This document shows positions 16,346 to 23,788 of a stretch of DNA of 37,593 bases, in pieces; the stretch's first letter is position 1; each line of letters opens with the position of its first letter. The DNA is from an archaeon (GTDB lineage: Archaea > Nanobdellota > Nanobdellia > SCGC-AAA011-G17 > GW2011-AR20), in contig NZCT01000013.1 in assembly GCA_002688355.1 (NCBI GenBank), forward strand, positions 1 to 37,593. The letters are read 5' to 3'. A program made the position numbers and the translations under genes. The notes beneath the pieces were generated by a model. That model ran no database searches and was not told the origin of the DNA. It saw only the letters and a program-made list of their open reading frames with translations.

Positions 16346-16702
16346 TTAAATCAAATTAATAACCTCAGCTTTCATTTTCCTTATTTTTAAATGTTTAAAA
16401 ACTAGAACTCTATTATAACCATCAGTTGTCACAAATAGATCATTATTTATCTCAAATAAGGTAGGGGGACACTCATAATTAAGATCATATTCCTTATCTT
16501 CTAACCATTTTTTGATTTTAAAAAATTTAGATGGGATCCAATTATCTATGCGATGACAGGATTCAGTTCCCTTAATTCTATCAACATTAACACACTTAAT
16601 TATACTTTTCTTTTGTTCTAGCTTATTCCAACCTGGATAAGCTTCATCCAAAGTATTCCAACTCTTAGGTTTATACTTAGAAGGTAATTTTTTAATAGTC
16701 AT
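16346..16702 (-). CDS. ParB/sulfiredoxin-like-fold small protein
   Basis: A 118-residue basic protein. The C-terminal part reads LFEINNDLFVTTDGYNRVLVFKHLKIRKMKAEVI, matching the core of ParB-like domains, where a D-G-x-x-R motif sits before a helix and a final AEVI-type strand. The more N-terminal part (ESCHRIDNWIPSKFFKIKKWL) is not a classic ParB box, and no helix-turn-helix DNA-binding domain follows, so it is not a chromosome partition ParB. Stand-alone ParB-like folds occur as nucleases or NTPases in mobile and defence loci. It starts 12 nt after the LAGLIDADG gene stop and is probably co-transcribed with it, followed 94 nt later by the helicase. Fold assignment moderately confident, function unknown. 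Confidence 0.72.
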   Translation of the reverse strand: MTIKKLPSKYKPKSWNTLDEAYPGWNKLEQKKSIIKCVNVDRIKGTESCHRIDNWIPSKFFKIKKWLEDKEYDLNYECPPTLFEINNDLFVTTDGYNRVLVFKHLKIRKMKAEVINLI

Positions 16703-16714
16703 TTTATTTTCAAC

Positions 16715-17938
16715 TTATCTTAATTTATAAAGAGTTTCACTCCACCAATATTTTCCATCTGTAATTTTTACTCCCTCTTTTCTTATCAAACCTGATTTTT
16801 CTAACAAATGAAGATATTTATATATTGTTGTATCTGCAACTTTAAGATTATCTTTTCTTAAACCCATTACAATATCTTTAATCTTACTTTTTTTAGTATT
16901 GTAAATATTTCTATAAACATCCCTAATCTGAATTTTTGATCTATGATGTTTTGGAAATAAATATTCTAATTGTTCTATACTATAAGATTTATTATCTAAA
17001 AAGAATTTCAACCTGTTATATTTCCAAGTTCCTTTTTCAAAATAATCTAACCATTTTCTTAAATATTCTTTTTTCCTTCCACTTCTTGATTCTATTTGCC
17101 AGCTTTTCTTTTTCTTATTATATTTTTTATTAACAGAAATTCCATCTAGCGATAATATTTCATAAATATTATCTATTAGCTGTTTGCTCATAGATGTTAG
17201 TGCTACCATTCCACTAGCCTTAACTCCTCCATCAAAATCCATAACACCTTTAGCAAAAGCTTTTCTAATTTTAAAATTACTCTTTTTTACTAATTCTGGT
17301 TCTTTTGCAATATCAAACTTCTTCCCAGTTGGTATATCAAATATTTTTTCAAAATATCTTCCAATTATTTTACTATTAAACCAACAGATCCAGTATTTAT
17401 TATTAAATCTTACTTGATATCCTACTATGGCCTTTTTAGAGAAAATATATTTAATATGTTCAGAATATCTTCGAATAATATCTTCTCTACCATCACAAAT
17501 TTTTAATCTGTATTCGTTATTATTCTTTTGTAAATAACCATCTGCCATATGAGCACCTATTATGCTTGCTAATTTTTCATCTAGCTTCTTGACAGCTGTT
17601 ATTCCTTGATTGCTTCTGTCAAATTTAGATATGAATAACTTAAAATTTTTAATTATTTTATTTTTCAAATTAGGATTTGTTAGCTTAATCATTTCTATTA
17701 TTATTGGGAGTGGCAAAATTAAGTTATGTCTAGAATTCTTTAACTTTATCAAATGCTTTACAACTGTACTAAAACCAGCATTAAGATTATTACTTATCTC
17801 CTTGCCTATTAAGTTTTGTTGTCTTTTTTTAAGTAATTTTTTATATTCTTTCCTAAGCAATTCTGAGTTAAACTTCACCCAAATCCATCCTTTTGGTTTA
17901 TCTTCTTTTGAATTCAATTTAAATAGATCAAATTTCAT
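16715..17938 (-). CDS. LAGLIDADG homing-endonuclease-like protein with N- and C-terminal helix-turn-helix regions
   Basis: A 407-residue protein with two LAGLIDADG helices: ASIIGAHMADGYL (near 124-136) and FAKGVMDFDGGV (near 227-238). Both keep the acidic residue that binds catalytic metal, so activity is plausible. The region before them (IGKEISNNLNAGFSTVVKHLIKL, about 44-66) looks like a helix-turn-helix, and the last 80 residues (DIVMGLRKDNLKVADTTIYKYLHLLEKSGLIRKEG) look like a winged helix. It is not embedded in another gene and shows no intein splicing motifs, so it is free-standing. It could be a mobile homing endonuclease or, by analogy with WhiA-type proteins, a regulator derived from one. 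A TATA-like CTTATAAGTA lies about 25-30 nt before the ATG. It heads the three-gene insert between pheS and pheT. Confidence 0.85.
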   Translation of the reverse strand: MKFDLFKLNSKEDKPKGWIWVKFNSELLRKEYKKLLKKRQQNLIGKEISNNLNAGFSTVVKHLIKLKNSRHNLILPLPIIIEMIKLTNPNLKNKIIKNFKLFISKFDRSNQGITAVKKLDEKLASIIGAHMADGYLQKNNNEYRLKICDGREDIIRRYSEHIKYIFSKKAIVGYQVRFNNKYWICWFNSKIIGRYFEKIFDIPTGKKFDIAKEPELVKKSNFKIRKAFAKGVMDFDGGVKASGMVALTSMSKQLIDNIYEILSLDGISVNKKYNKKKKSWQIESRSGRKKEYLRKWLDYFEKGTWKYNRLKFFLDNKSYSIEQLEYLFPKHHRSKIQIRDVYRNIYNTKKSKIKDIVMGLRKDNLKVADTTIYKYLHLLEKSGLIRKEGVKITDGKYWWSETLYKLR

Positions 17939-17964
17939 ATCTATACAACATCTTTTTTACTTAT

Positions 17965-17974
17965 AAGTGCTGCG
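17965..17974 (-). promoter_or_regulatory. TATA-like promoter of the LAGLIDADG gene
   Basis: The minus strand carries CTTATAAGT about 25-30 nt upstream of the LAGLIDADG ATG, consistent with a leaderless archaeal promoter. It lies directly beside a GC-rich block at 17968-17996. Confidence 0.45.
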
Positions 17975-17996
17975 CGGGTGTCTTGCACATGCAACA
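17968..17996. other. GC-rich block with a short perfect inverted repeat at the edge of the insert
   Basis: In the 96-nt spacer between the LAGLIDADG start and the end of pheS, about 29 nt (GTGCTGCGCGGG and what follows) are strikingly richer in G and C than their surroundings. They contain TTGCA-CA-TGCAA, an inverted repeat, and a GTGC/GCAC pair. It could be an operator for the insert, a recognition or scar site, or part of a small RNA. It is not a recognisable tRNA. Confidence 0.35.
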
Positions 17997-18034
17997 TTTG
18001 TAAGGAAAATATATATTAAAGAATATAAGAAATC

Positions 18035-19552
18035 TTACCTCATCCAAGATTTTATCTCTCTAATTTTTTTCAAATCATTTCCATAAAGATCTCTTAAATC
18101 ATGAATTTTATAATAATCCATGATAATTCTTCCTAATCCTAAACCCCAAGCTAAAACAGGAACATCTCTTCCAAGTAATGGAACAACAACTTCTGGTCTA
18201 AGTATTCCACTTCCACCTAACTCAATCCATTGTTTCTTTAGTGGGTGATATACTTCTATTTCGCAGCTACAAGAAACGTAAGGAAAAAACGCTGGTCTAA
18301 ATCTAATTTTATCAAAACCCATCTTATTAAAAAATTCTTTCAAATATCCAAGTAAATGTCTAAAATTAACATCTTCATCTATTACAATACCCTCTGTCTG
18401 TTCAAACTCAAAAGAATGTTTCCAATCAACAGTCTCATTTCTAAAAACTTTACCAACAGAGAAAAATTTAGCAGGTAAATCTTTACTTTTTAAAGAAGCA
18501 ATTGTCTTAGCACTTAAACAAGTTGTATGTGTTCTTAAAACATTTCTCTTAGACTCTTCTTCCTTCCAAGAGTATCCCCAACCTTTACTTCCATTAATTC
18601 CTTTTTCATGAGCTTGTTTAACATTATTTACAATTTTCTTATTACTTAATTTTCCTTTTATTGGATCTTTAATGTAAAAAGTATCATGCATCTCTCTAGC
18701 AGGATGATCCTGAGGTGTAAATAATGAATCAAAATTCCAAAACCCAGTTTGCACAAAACTTCCAGTCATTTCCTTAAATCCTAAGTCCAACCAAATTCTC
18801 TTAATGTATGAAATTGCATCATTAACAAAATGTTTTCTCCCATAATTTACCCTAGGAACCTCAGATTTTAGGTCATATCTTCTAAAATTTTTACCTTTCC
18901 ATCCTCCTCTTAACAACATCTCATGTGTAAGAGTTTCAACTAAATCATCTTTAATCTTAACATCTTTTAATTTTAAACCTAATTGTGTTAATGTAACTAA
19001 TCTTGTTTTTTCTATTTCTGTTTTTAAAATTTCTTTTCTCTTAAGTAAAAATTCAAAAGCAGATTTCTCTTGCTCACTTAATTTCTTTATGTCTATAGGC
19101 AACTTCTTTAATAATAATTCTTCAGCAAATTCCTTATTTAATAATTTTTTACCATTATTTGTTAATTTTATTTGTTTTCCTAATGTTATTGAATTACTTC
19201 TTTTCAATATTCCTAAAGAAATACTAGTCTCATTTTGGTCTAAGTCTCCTTTATCTTTAATATCTTCTAAAGAAAAACTACCTTCCCTTAAAACGTTTAA
19301 AAATCTTCTTTCTGGTAAACCTTTCTTCAAATATTTCTTGCCATTAGTATCAATCTTAATTACTTCTCTTTCATTTCTCTTAACTAAGATTATATCTTTA
19401 TTCTGTAACCATTGCAATGCTCTTAGAACTTCAATTTCCTGTAAATCACTTTTTTTAACTATTGAACTTGAATCTATAGAATCCTCTAAAATTGGTAAAA
19501 CTTTCCTCTCTAAAGGATGTAAACTCTGAATTAATTTTTCAATATCTTTCAT
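18035..19552 (-). CDS. pheS: Phenylalanyl-tRNA synthetase alpha subunit (archaeal type)
   Basis: The catalytic alpha subunit of PheRS. The first about 200 residues hold small winged-helix modules typical of archaeal and eukaryotic PheS (EVLRALQWLQNKDIILVKRN and similar). The class II catalytic core follows: FTPQDHPAREMHDTF, THTTCLSAKT, motif 2 FRNETVDWKHSFEFEQTEG, and motif 3 LGLGRIIMDYY. All signatures look intact. The track begins at a TTG (19573); the ATG at 19552 is preferred, with a TTTTTTAA run about 26 nt before it fitting a leaderless start. It lies upstream of the three-gene insert and pheT, all on the minus strand. Confidence 0.96.
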   Translation of the reverse strand: MKDIEKLIQSLHPLERKVLPILEDSIDSSSIVKKSDLQEIEVLRALQWLQNKDIILVKRNEREVIKIDTNGKKYLKKGLPERRFLNVLREGSFSLEDIKDKGDLDQNETSISLGILKRSNSITLGKQIKLTNNGKKLLNKEFAEELLLKKLPIDIKKLSEQEKSAFEFLLKRKEILKTEIEKTRLVTLTQLGLKLKDVKIKDDLVETLTHEMLLRGGWKGKNFRRYDLKSEVPRVNYGRKHFVNDAISYIKRIWLDLGFKEMTGSFVQTGFWNFDSLFTPQDHPAREMHDTFYIKDPIKGKLSNKKIVNNVKQAHEKGINGSKGWGYSWKEEESKRNVLRTHTTCLSAKTIASLKSKDLPAKFFSVGKVFRNETVDWKHSFEFEQTEGIVIDEDVNFRHLLGYLKEFFNKMGFDKIRFRPAFFPYVSCSCEIEVYHPLKKQWIELGGSGILRPEVVVPLLGRDVPVLAWGLGLGRIIMDYYKIHDLRDLYGNDLKKIREIKSWMR

Positions 19553-19586
19553 TAGAATTTTAAATAAACTCAATACTTAAAAAAGC

Positions 19587-20036
19587 TTATCTTTTTAATA
19601 TAATTATATTTCCTCTACCTTTCTTAATCTTTTCAACTTTATTCTTAGCCTCTAACTCTGAAATCAACAAGCTCATCTTAGCTTCAGACATAGCAAACAT
19701 TTTTCTTAAGTCTTTTTGATTAATTCTTCCACCTTCCCTTTTTAATATACTAAGAACTTTTCCCATATCTTCATCATTAAGTTCTTCAATTTCTTCTTTT
19801 TTCTCCCTCTCTTCTACTTCAAACTCTTCTTCAAGGTGTTTTTTAAACTTCTTAGGAAATAGCACATAAATTAAAACTAATATGCCTATGCCAGATAATA
19901 TAAACACCAATATTGTAAATCTACTATTGCTCTCAGGGTCTTCCACTTCAATATGACTAGTAACATTCTCATGAGTAGAACTTACTTGGTTAGACAACAA
20001 TACAAGAAAAATAAGGGGCAAATAAATTTTTTTCAT
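19587..20036 (-). CDS. Membrane-anchored winged-helix protein
   Basis: A 149-residue protein with a signal peptide (MKKIYLPLIFLVLLSNQVSS), a short Thr/Ser/Asn-containing external segment, one membrane helix (about 40-62, FTILVFILSGIGILVLIYVLF), a Glu/Lys-rich linker and a C-terminal MarR/DUF7343-like winged helix (GKVLSILKREGGRINQKDLRKMF, KMSLLISELEAKNKVEK and a basic wing GRGNIIILKR). The design places a DNA-binding type domain on the cytoplasmic side, so it may be a membrane-tethered transcription regulator. The track start is GTG at 20051; ATG at 20036 gives a standard signal peptide and has a TTTAAAAG run about 27 nt upstream. It is followed by pheS after about 34 nt. Confidence 0.78.
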   Translation of the reverse strand: MKKIYLPLIFLVLLSNQVSSTHENVTSHIEVEDPESNSRFTILVFILSGIGILVLIYVLFPKKFKKHLEEEFEVEEREKKEEIEELNDEDMGKVLSILKREGGRINQKDLRKMFAMSEAKMSLLISELEAKNKVEKIKKGRGNIIILKR

Positions 20037-20096
20037 AAATATAAGAAACACTTAACTTTTAAAAATATTTCTAATTCTTTAGTATTAAAGTTTCAT

Positions 20097-20113
20097 AAAG
20101 CTTCTAAAGCTTT
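20097..20113 (-). terminator. Hairpin just after the methyltransferase stop
   Basis: AAAGCTT and AAGCTTT form a perfect 7-bp stem with a 3-nt loop, 2 nt beyond the methyltransferase stop on the minus strand; a second small inverted repeat, CTTTA-GTAT-TAAAG, follows at 20077-20090. A 3' end role is plausible, but there is no long U tract. Confidence 0.35.
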
Positions 20114-20115
20114 AA

Positions 20116-20724
20116 TTATTTTTTTATTTTTTGAGCAAATATTTCAATCCATTTCTCATCTTCATCTTCTGTAACACCAGATTCTATTAGTAAGAAATCG
20201 TATTTCTTTAGTACTTGTTCAATCTCATGTATAGAATAATAAACATAAGGTATTGGAATCTCATTATATTTCTTCCTTTTAACAACCTCTTCAGTTCTAC
20301 CTTCTTTTGTAGCTAAGTATATAATTCCTTTATCTTTCAAAATTCTGTGAAATTCCTTTATTGTAACATCTAAATCTTCTTTAGGTAAATTAATCAAACC
20401 AGACATTGACCAAACACCATCAAAAGTTCCACCCTTATATTTTAATTTCCTAAAATCCATAACTTCAAACACACCATTTTCAACTCTCTTCTTAGCAGCT
20501 CTAATCATTCCAGAAGAAGCATCCACGCCAATAGCATTAATACCTTCATCTAAAAACAAAGAAACATCTCTTCCAGGACCACAACCAGCATCTAATACTT
20601 TCTTTCCAGGTAATAAAGAAATAAACTTATTTAACTGATATTGAAAAATCTTGCTATTATTATAATAAGCATAAAGTTCTGCAATCTTGTTATATGCGCT
20701 AATAGCTTGTTTTAATTTGTCCAT
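20116..20724 (-). CDS. Class I SAM-dependent methyltransferase
   Basis: A 202-residue methyltransferase of the small-molecule/ubiE-like type. Motif I is VLDAGCGPGRDVSLFL, the acidic end of strand 2 is INAIGVDAS, and the motif for strands 4-5 is GGTFDGVWSMSGLINLP followed by EFHRILKDKGIIYLAT. The catalytic fold is complete; the substrate cannot be told from sequence. It starts one base after the stop of the gene at 20726, so the two are co-transcribed. No membrane segment is present. Confidence 0.9.
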   Translation of the reverse strand: MDKLKQAISAYNKIAELYAYYNNSKIFQYQLNKFISLLPGKKVLDAGCGPGRDVSLFLDEGINAIGVDASSGMIRAAKKRVENGVFEVMDFRKLKYKGGTFDGVWSMSGLINLPKEDLDVTIKEFHRILKDKGIIYLATKEGRTEEVVKRKKYNEIPIPYVYYSIHEIEQVLKKYDFLLIESGVTEDEDEKWIEIFAQKIKK

Positions 20725-20725
20725 A

Positions 20726-21133
20726 TTAAATGTTTAAGTTATTGTTAATTTCACTTATTAAAGATTTAAATTCTTTTTTATCATCAAGAATATCGATCCA
20801 TTTGTCATGATTTACCAATCTTAACAATAAAACCTTATAATTCTCTTTATCTTTAATTAAAGTATAAATAATAACCTTATTCTTCTTATTTCCATCAACA
20901 CCTAAACCAGATCTAAATATTGGATATGTTTTAAACTTCTTCTCAAATTTATGTAAATTCTTAGAATTAATTTTTCCTGCGTCTAGTAAACTACTCTCTG
21001 TCTCTAAAATATTCCTTTCATGCTTACTTTCTTTTTTGTAAGGATTAGCTTTTACTAAACCATTAATCTTAGGAAAGTACTGAGCAAAATGTGATATTTC
21101 TTCTTCTTTTATTCCATTAACTTTAATATCCAT
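20726..21133 (-). CDS. Hypothetical protein in operon with a methyltransferase
   Basis: A 135-residue, lysine-rich, soluble protein. It begins MDIKVNGIKEEEISHFAQYF, has a basic middle (NPYKKESKHERNILETE, FEKKFKTYPIF), a strand-like run (NKVIIYTLIKDKENYKVLLLRLV) and an acidic helical end. No known family is recognised. The stop is one base from the methyltransferase ATG. A TATA-like ATTTAAATA on the minus strand lies about 15-25 nt upstream, overlapping the end of the beta-propeller gene. Confidence 0.65.
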   Translation of the reverse strand: MDIKVNGIKEEEISHFAQYFPKINGLVKANPYKKESKHERNILETESSLLDAGKINSKNLHKFEKKFKTYPIFRSGLGVDGNKKNKVIIYTLIKDKENYKVLLLRLVNHDKWIDILDDKKEFKSLISEINNNLNI

Positions 21134-21157
21134 AAAATAAAGAAAAGAAATTAATAT

Positions 21158-23140
21158 TTAAATCTTGACATTACTAATTTCTTGTAAATTAAACAAATCA
21201 TTAGCTTTTACTAAGTTATTTGAAATAGTATACAATGAATCTCCAATATACAAACTTCTTCTTATTCTTGAATCTTGATAACCATAGTAATTTCCATTTT
21301 CAACATAATTGTCATGACTAATTCTTCCTCTTAGTTTAAAACCCTCATTTAAATTCAAATTAAAAACATAAGCTCCTTCGAACGTCTTTTGTCCATATGT
21401 ATTTGGTGCAATTATTCCATTTGGTACAATTACATCTTCATAATTATTATTTTGATTTCTATTAATCTCATGTAAAGAAACAGGAATAACTAGTAATTCT
21501 TTTTCTCTATCAAATAAAAATGCCTTATGATCTCTTAAAGCTTCTGAATCAGTTCCTCTATCTCCAATATTAACTTTAGCAACTTCTTTTGGATTATTAG
21601 GATCAGTAACATCAAACAAACTCATCTTTAAACCTTGGTACCAAGCAAAATCTCTACTTCCAAATCCTGTATTTCCTGCATCAACAGCATCTTTTCCAAC
21701 TCCAATAACATGATTTTCATCATAAGGGTGTAAGTAATCAGAATAGCCTGGAATTTTTAACTCTCCTAAAACTTTTGGTTGTTCAGGAATACTTAAATCT
21801 ATAACAAATAATGGATCTATTTTCTTAAAGGTAACCATATATGCTCTCTCACCCATAAATCTAACAGAGTATATTTTCTCTCCTCTTGCTAATCCTTGTA
21901 TGCTTCCAACCACATTCATTCCATCATCTAAAACATACATATTATTTTCAGAATCACTTCCAAATTGTCCACTAGTTGTTGCAATTCTAAAGTATCCATT
22001 ATATTCGTCCATTGAAAATTGATTTAATGGTTTTCCAGGAACTTCACCATTTCCAGCAAATAAAATATTACCATTATCTATAGAAATTTTATGAACTAAA
22101 GTTCTTTCTCTACTATCTACAACTTTATTACTTAATTCATCAATAACTTCTCCGTAAACACTATTTGAAACTCTTTTTATTGAAGTTAAATAAATATTAT
22201 CTTTTGAAACAAAAATATTTTGAGTATATCCTGTTAAAACATTTAATTTTGAAGATTGTTTGTTTAAGTTATCAACATCAATAGCCATTATTGTAGTTAA
22301 TCTATAAGAAAAATCTTGGATATCATCAAAATAATAAACATCTTCTGCATCTATTTTTTGAGTATTACCATTTTCATTTATTTCTGGTAATTTTAATTCA
22401 TCTCTATTACGAATTCCAATATTATCATTTAAAATAATGTAAACATAATTGTCAATCATTCTAGAATCATAATACTGCCCCTCGAAGTTTATTTCCTTCT
22501 TTAAAACTGGGTTTTCTCTATCTTCAATATCATAAACTCTCACAAAAGATTTACTTTCATAATATTCTGGAGCAACTATTTGATCCACCACTCTACCTGG
22601 CAAAGACGACGTTGTTCCATAATAATTATATTGTTCATTTCCAAAAACAATTAATTTATCATCATTAACAAAAATTTCATTAACATTACCATTTATATTA
22701 ATACTTGATATAATATTTAAATTCTCAGCAGGATATGCATCCAAAATATTTAATTTATTATTAACTGCAGTATAAATATATCTTCCATCATTTTTTACAA
22801 TATCCGCTTCATCTACACCTTTAACTTGAATATTCGTTGTTGAAAAATCCAAAGGACTTCCACCACTTCCATAATCACTTGTATCTGAAGTAGCTTGAGC
22901 TCCTAAAGTTTGAAATTGTACTCCTCCACTTTTAAATACATCAAAAGATTCTAAAATTTCAAGACCACTCTTACCTTGATCTTGTTTAGATTTAATATAA
23001 TTCTTTATTTCTTCTTCTGATGAAAATTTCTTAACACCATCGAAATTACTAAAATCATTTCCTGGAATAATTGAAACTAAAAAAGCAATTAATAAAACAA
23101 TTCCTAACATTCCCATTAAAGTCTTATTTATTTTTTCCAT
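21158..23140 (-). CDS. Membrane-anchored C-terminal beta-propeller protein (PF09826-like)
   Basis: A 660-residue extracytoplasmic protein. An N-terminal helix (LMGMLGIVLLIAFLVSIIPG, about 8-28) anchors or exports it. After a low-complexity linker, the sequence DFSTTNIQVKGVDEADIVKN is the hallmark opening of the family of secreted proteins with a C-terminal beta-propeller distantly related to WD40 (COG4880, PF09826). The rest alternates short strands in blade-like units, with repeated LxVxD and DRENPxxxxE patterns (DIEDRENPVLKKEI, DVTDPNNPKEVAKV). The role in archaea is unknown; surface binding or cell-envelope functions are likely. A TATA-like AGTATATAAAC about 27 nt before the ATG suggests a leaderless, single-gene transcript. 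Confidence 0.88.
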   Translation of the reverse strand: MEKINKTLMGMLGIVLLIAFLVSIIPGNDFSNFDGVKKFSSEEEIKNYIKSKQDQGKSGLEILESFDVFKSGGVQFQTLGAQATSDTSDYGSGGSPLDFSTTNIQVKGVDEADIVKNDGRYIYTAVNNKLNILDAYPAENLNIISSININGNVNEIFVNDDKLIVFGNEQYNYYGTTSSLPGRVVDQIVAPEYYESKSFVRVYDIEDRENPVLKKEINFEGQYYDSRMIDNYVYIILNDNIGIRNRDELKLPEINENGNTQKIDAEDVYYFDDIQDFSYRLTTIMAIDVDNLNKQSSKLNVLTGYTQNIFVSKDNIYLTSIKRVSNSVYGEVIDELSNKVVDSRERTLVHKISIDNGNILFAGNGEVPGKPLNQFSMDEYNGYFRIATTSGQFGSDSENNMYVLDDGMNVVGSIQGLARGEKIYSVRFMGERAYMVTFKKIDPLFVIDLSIPEQPKVLGELKIPGYSDYLHPYDENHVIGVGKDAVDAGNTGFGSRDFAWYQGLKMSLFDVTDPNNPKEVAKVNIGDRGTDSEALRDHKAFLFDREKELLVIPVSLHEINRNQNNNYEDVIVPNGIIAPNTYGQKTFEGAYVFNLNLNEGFKLRGRISHDNYVENGNYYGYQDSRIRRSLYIGDSLYTISNNLVKANDLFNLQEISNVKI

Positions 23141-23162
23141 AATTTTACTAGAAATAAAAAGT

Positions 23163-23172
23163 TTATATACTT
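23163..23172 (-). promoter_or_regulatory. TATA box of the beta-propeller gene
   Basis: The minus strand reads AGTATATAAA about 27 nt before the beta-propeller ATG (23140). No SD is seen between it and the start. Confidence 0.5.
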
Positions 23173-23178
23173 AGTTTA

Positions 23179-23200
23179 AGCTTCAACTTGATTTGAAGCT
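23179..23200. terminator. 8-bp hairpin between two minus-strand genes
   Basis: AGCTTCAA (23179-23186) and TTGAAGCT (23193-23200) form a perfect inverted repeat around a 6-nt loop. It lies after the lipoprotein-like gene, just past a run of seven T on the minus strand, and before the TATA box of the next gene. A transcript end is the simplest role; an operator for the beta-propeller gene is also possible. Confidence 0.4.
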
Positions 23201-23221
23201 ATAAAAAAATTAGCATTAAAA

Positions 23222-23743
23222 TTATTCTTGAATTGGGTTGATATATCCTTGTATCAGATCTTGATGGATTCGATAAAAACCACTATATCTGTCTTTCTTA
23301 GCCTGAACAAATGCATTTATTCTAAATTTTCCTTGTGCTAAAGGTTCTAAAGACAAATTGTATTTCAATGTATCACCTTTTTCAACAGAGCCATGATTGA
23401 ATTTTAATTCTTGAGTATATCCTGTGCTAGTCAAATATGATCTTTCTGAACCATTTATATCTATATTAAAAAAATCTGTTCCTATATCTAAATCAAGGCT
23501 ATCAAGGTCAATTAAAGGTCTTAAAATAAAAGTAACTTTTGATGTCTTTCCAATTTCAAGTGGTGAATCAAAGATAGGTTCACCAAATAAGTATATGTCT
23601 GAAAAATTTTCAGCGATCTTAGGTAAAGGTTCGGGTATTTGAGGTGCAGTCGCTTCTTTGTAGAAAGTACCATCTTCACAGTTAAACAATAATGATGACC
23701 CAACAATTAAAGGTATAATTAATTTTTTTTCTAAGCTTTCCAT
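23222..23743 (-). CDS. Exported lipoprotein-like protein, unknown function
   Basis: A 173-residue protein. A short charged start (MESLEKK) is followed by LIIPLIVGSSLLFNCEDG, a hydrophobic segment ending in Cys like a lipobox, then a proline-rich linker (PQIPEPLPKI) and a beta-rich domain (GKTSKVTFILRPLIDLDSLDLDI, then TLKYNLSLEPLAQGKFRINAFVQAK) that looks like an immunoglobulin-like sandwich. No specific family is recognised. It is probably a lipid- or membrane-anchored surface protein. It stands alone with a TATA-like sequence upstream. Confidence 0.68.
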   Translation of the reverse strand: MESLEKKLIIPLIVGSSLLFNCEDGTFYKEATAPQIPEPLPKIAENFSDIYLFGEPIFDSPLEIGKTSKVTFILRPLIDLDSLDLDIGTDFFNIDINGSERSYLTSTGYTQELKFNHGSVEKGDTLKYNLSLEPLAQGKFRINAFVQAKKDRYSGFYRIHQDLIQGYINPIQE

Positions 23744-23788
23744 ATTTATTCTATATACCGAACATTTTTAAGGTTTTTTAAATCAAAT

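Noticed and set aside
16715-17938. LAGLIDADG protein as an intein or intron-encoded enzyme
   Set aside because: The ORF is complete with its own promoter and stop, has no intein splice motifs, and does not interrupt pheS, pheT or an RNA gene.
17960-18000. Possible tRNA or tRNA half in the GC-rich block
   Set aside because: No T-loop GGTTCRANNCC, no cloverleaf arms and no CCA-side stem could be found on either strand.
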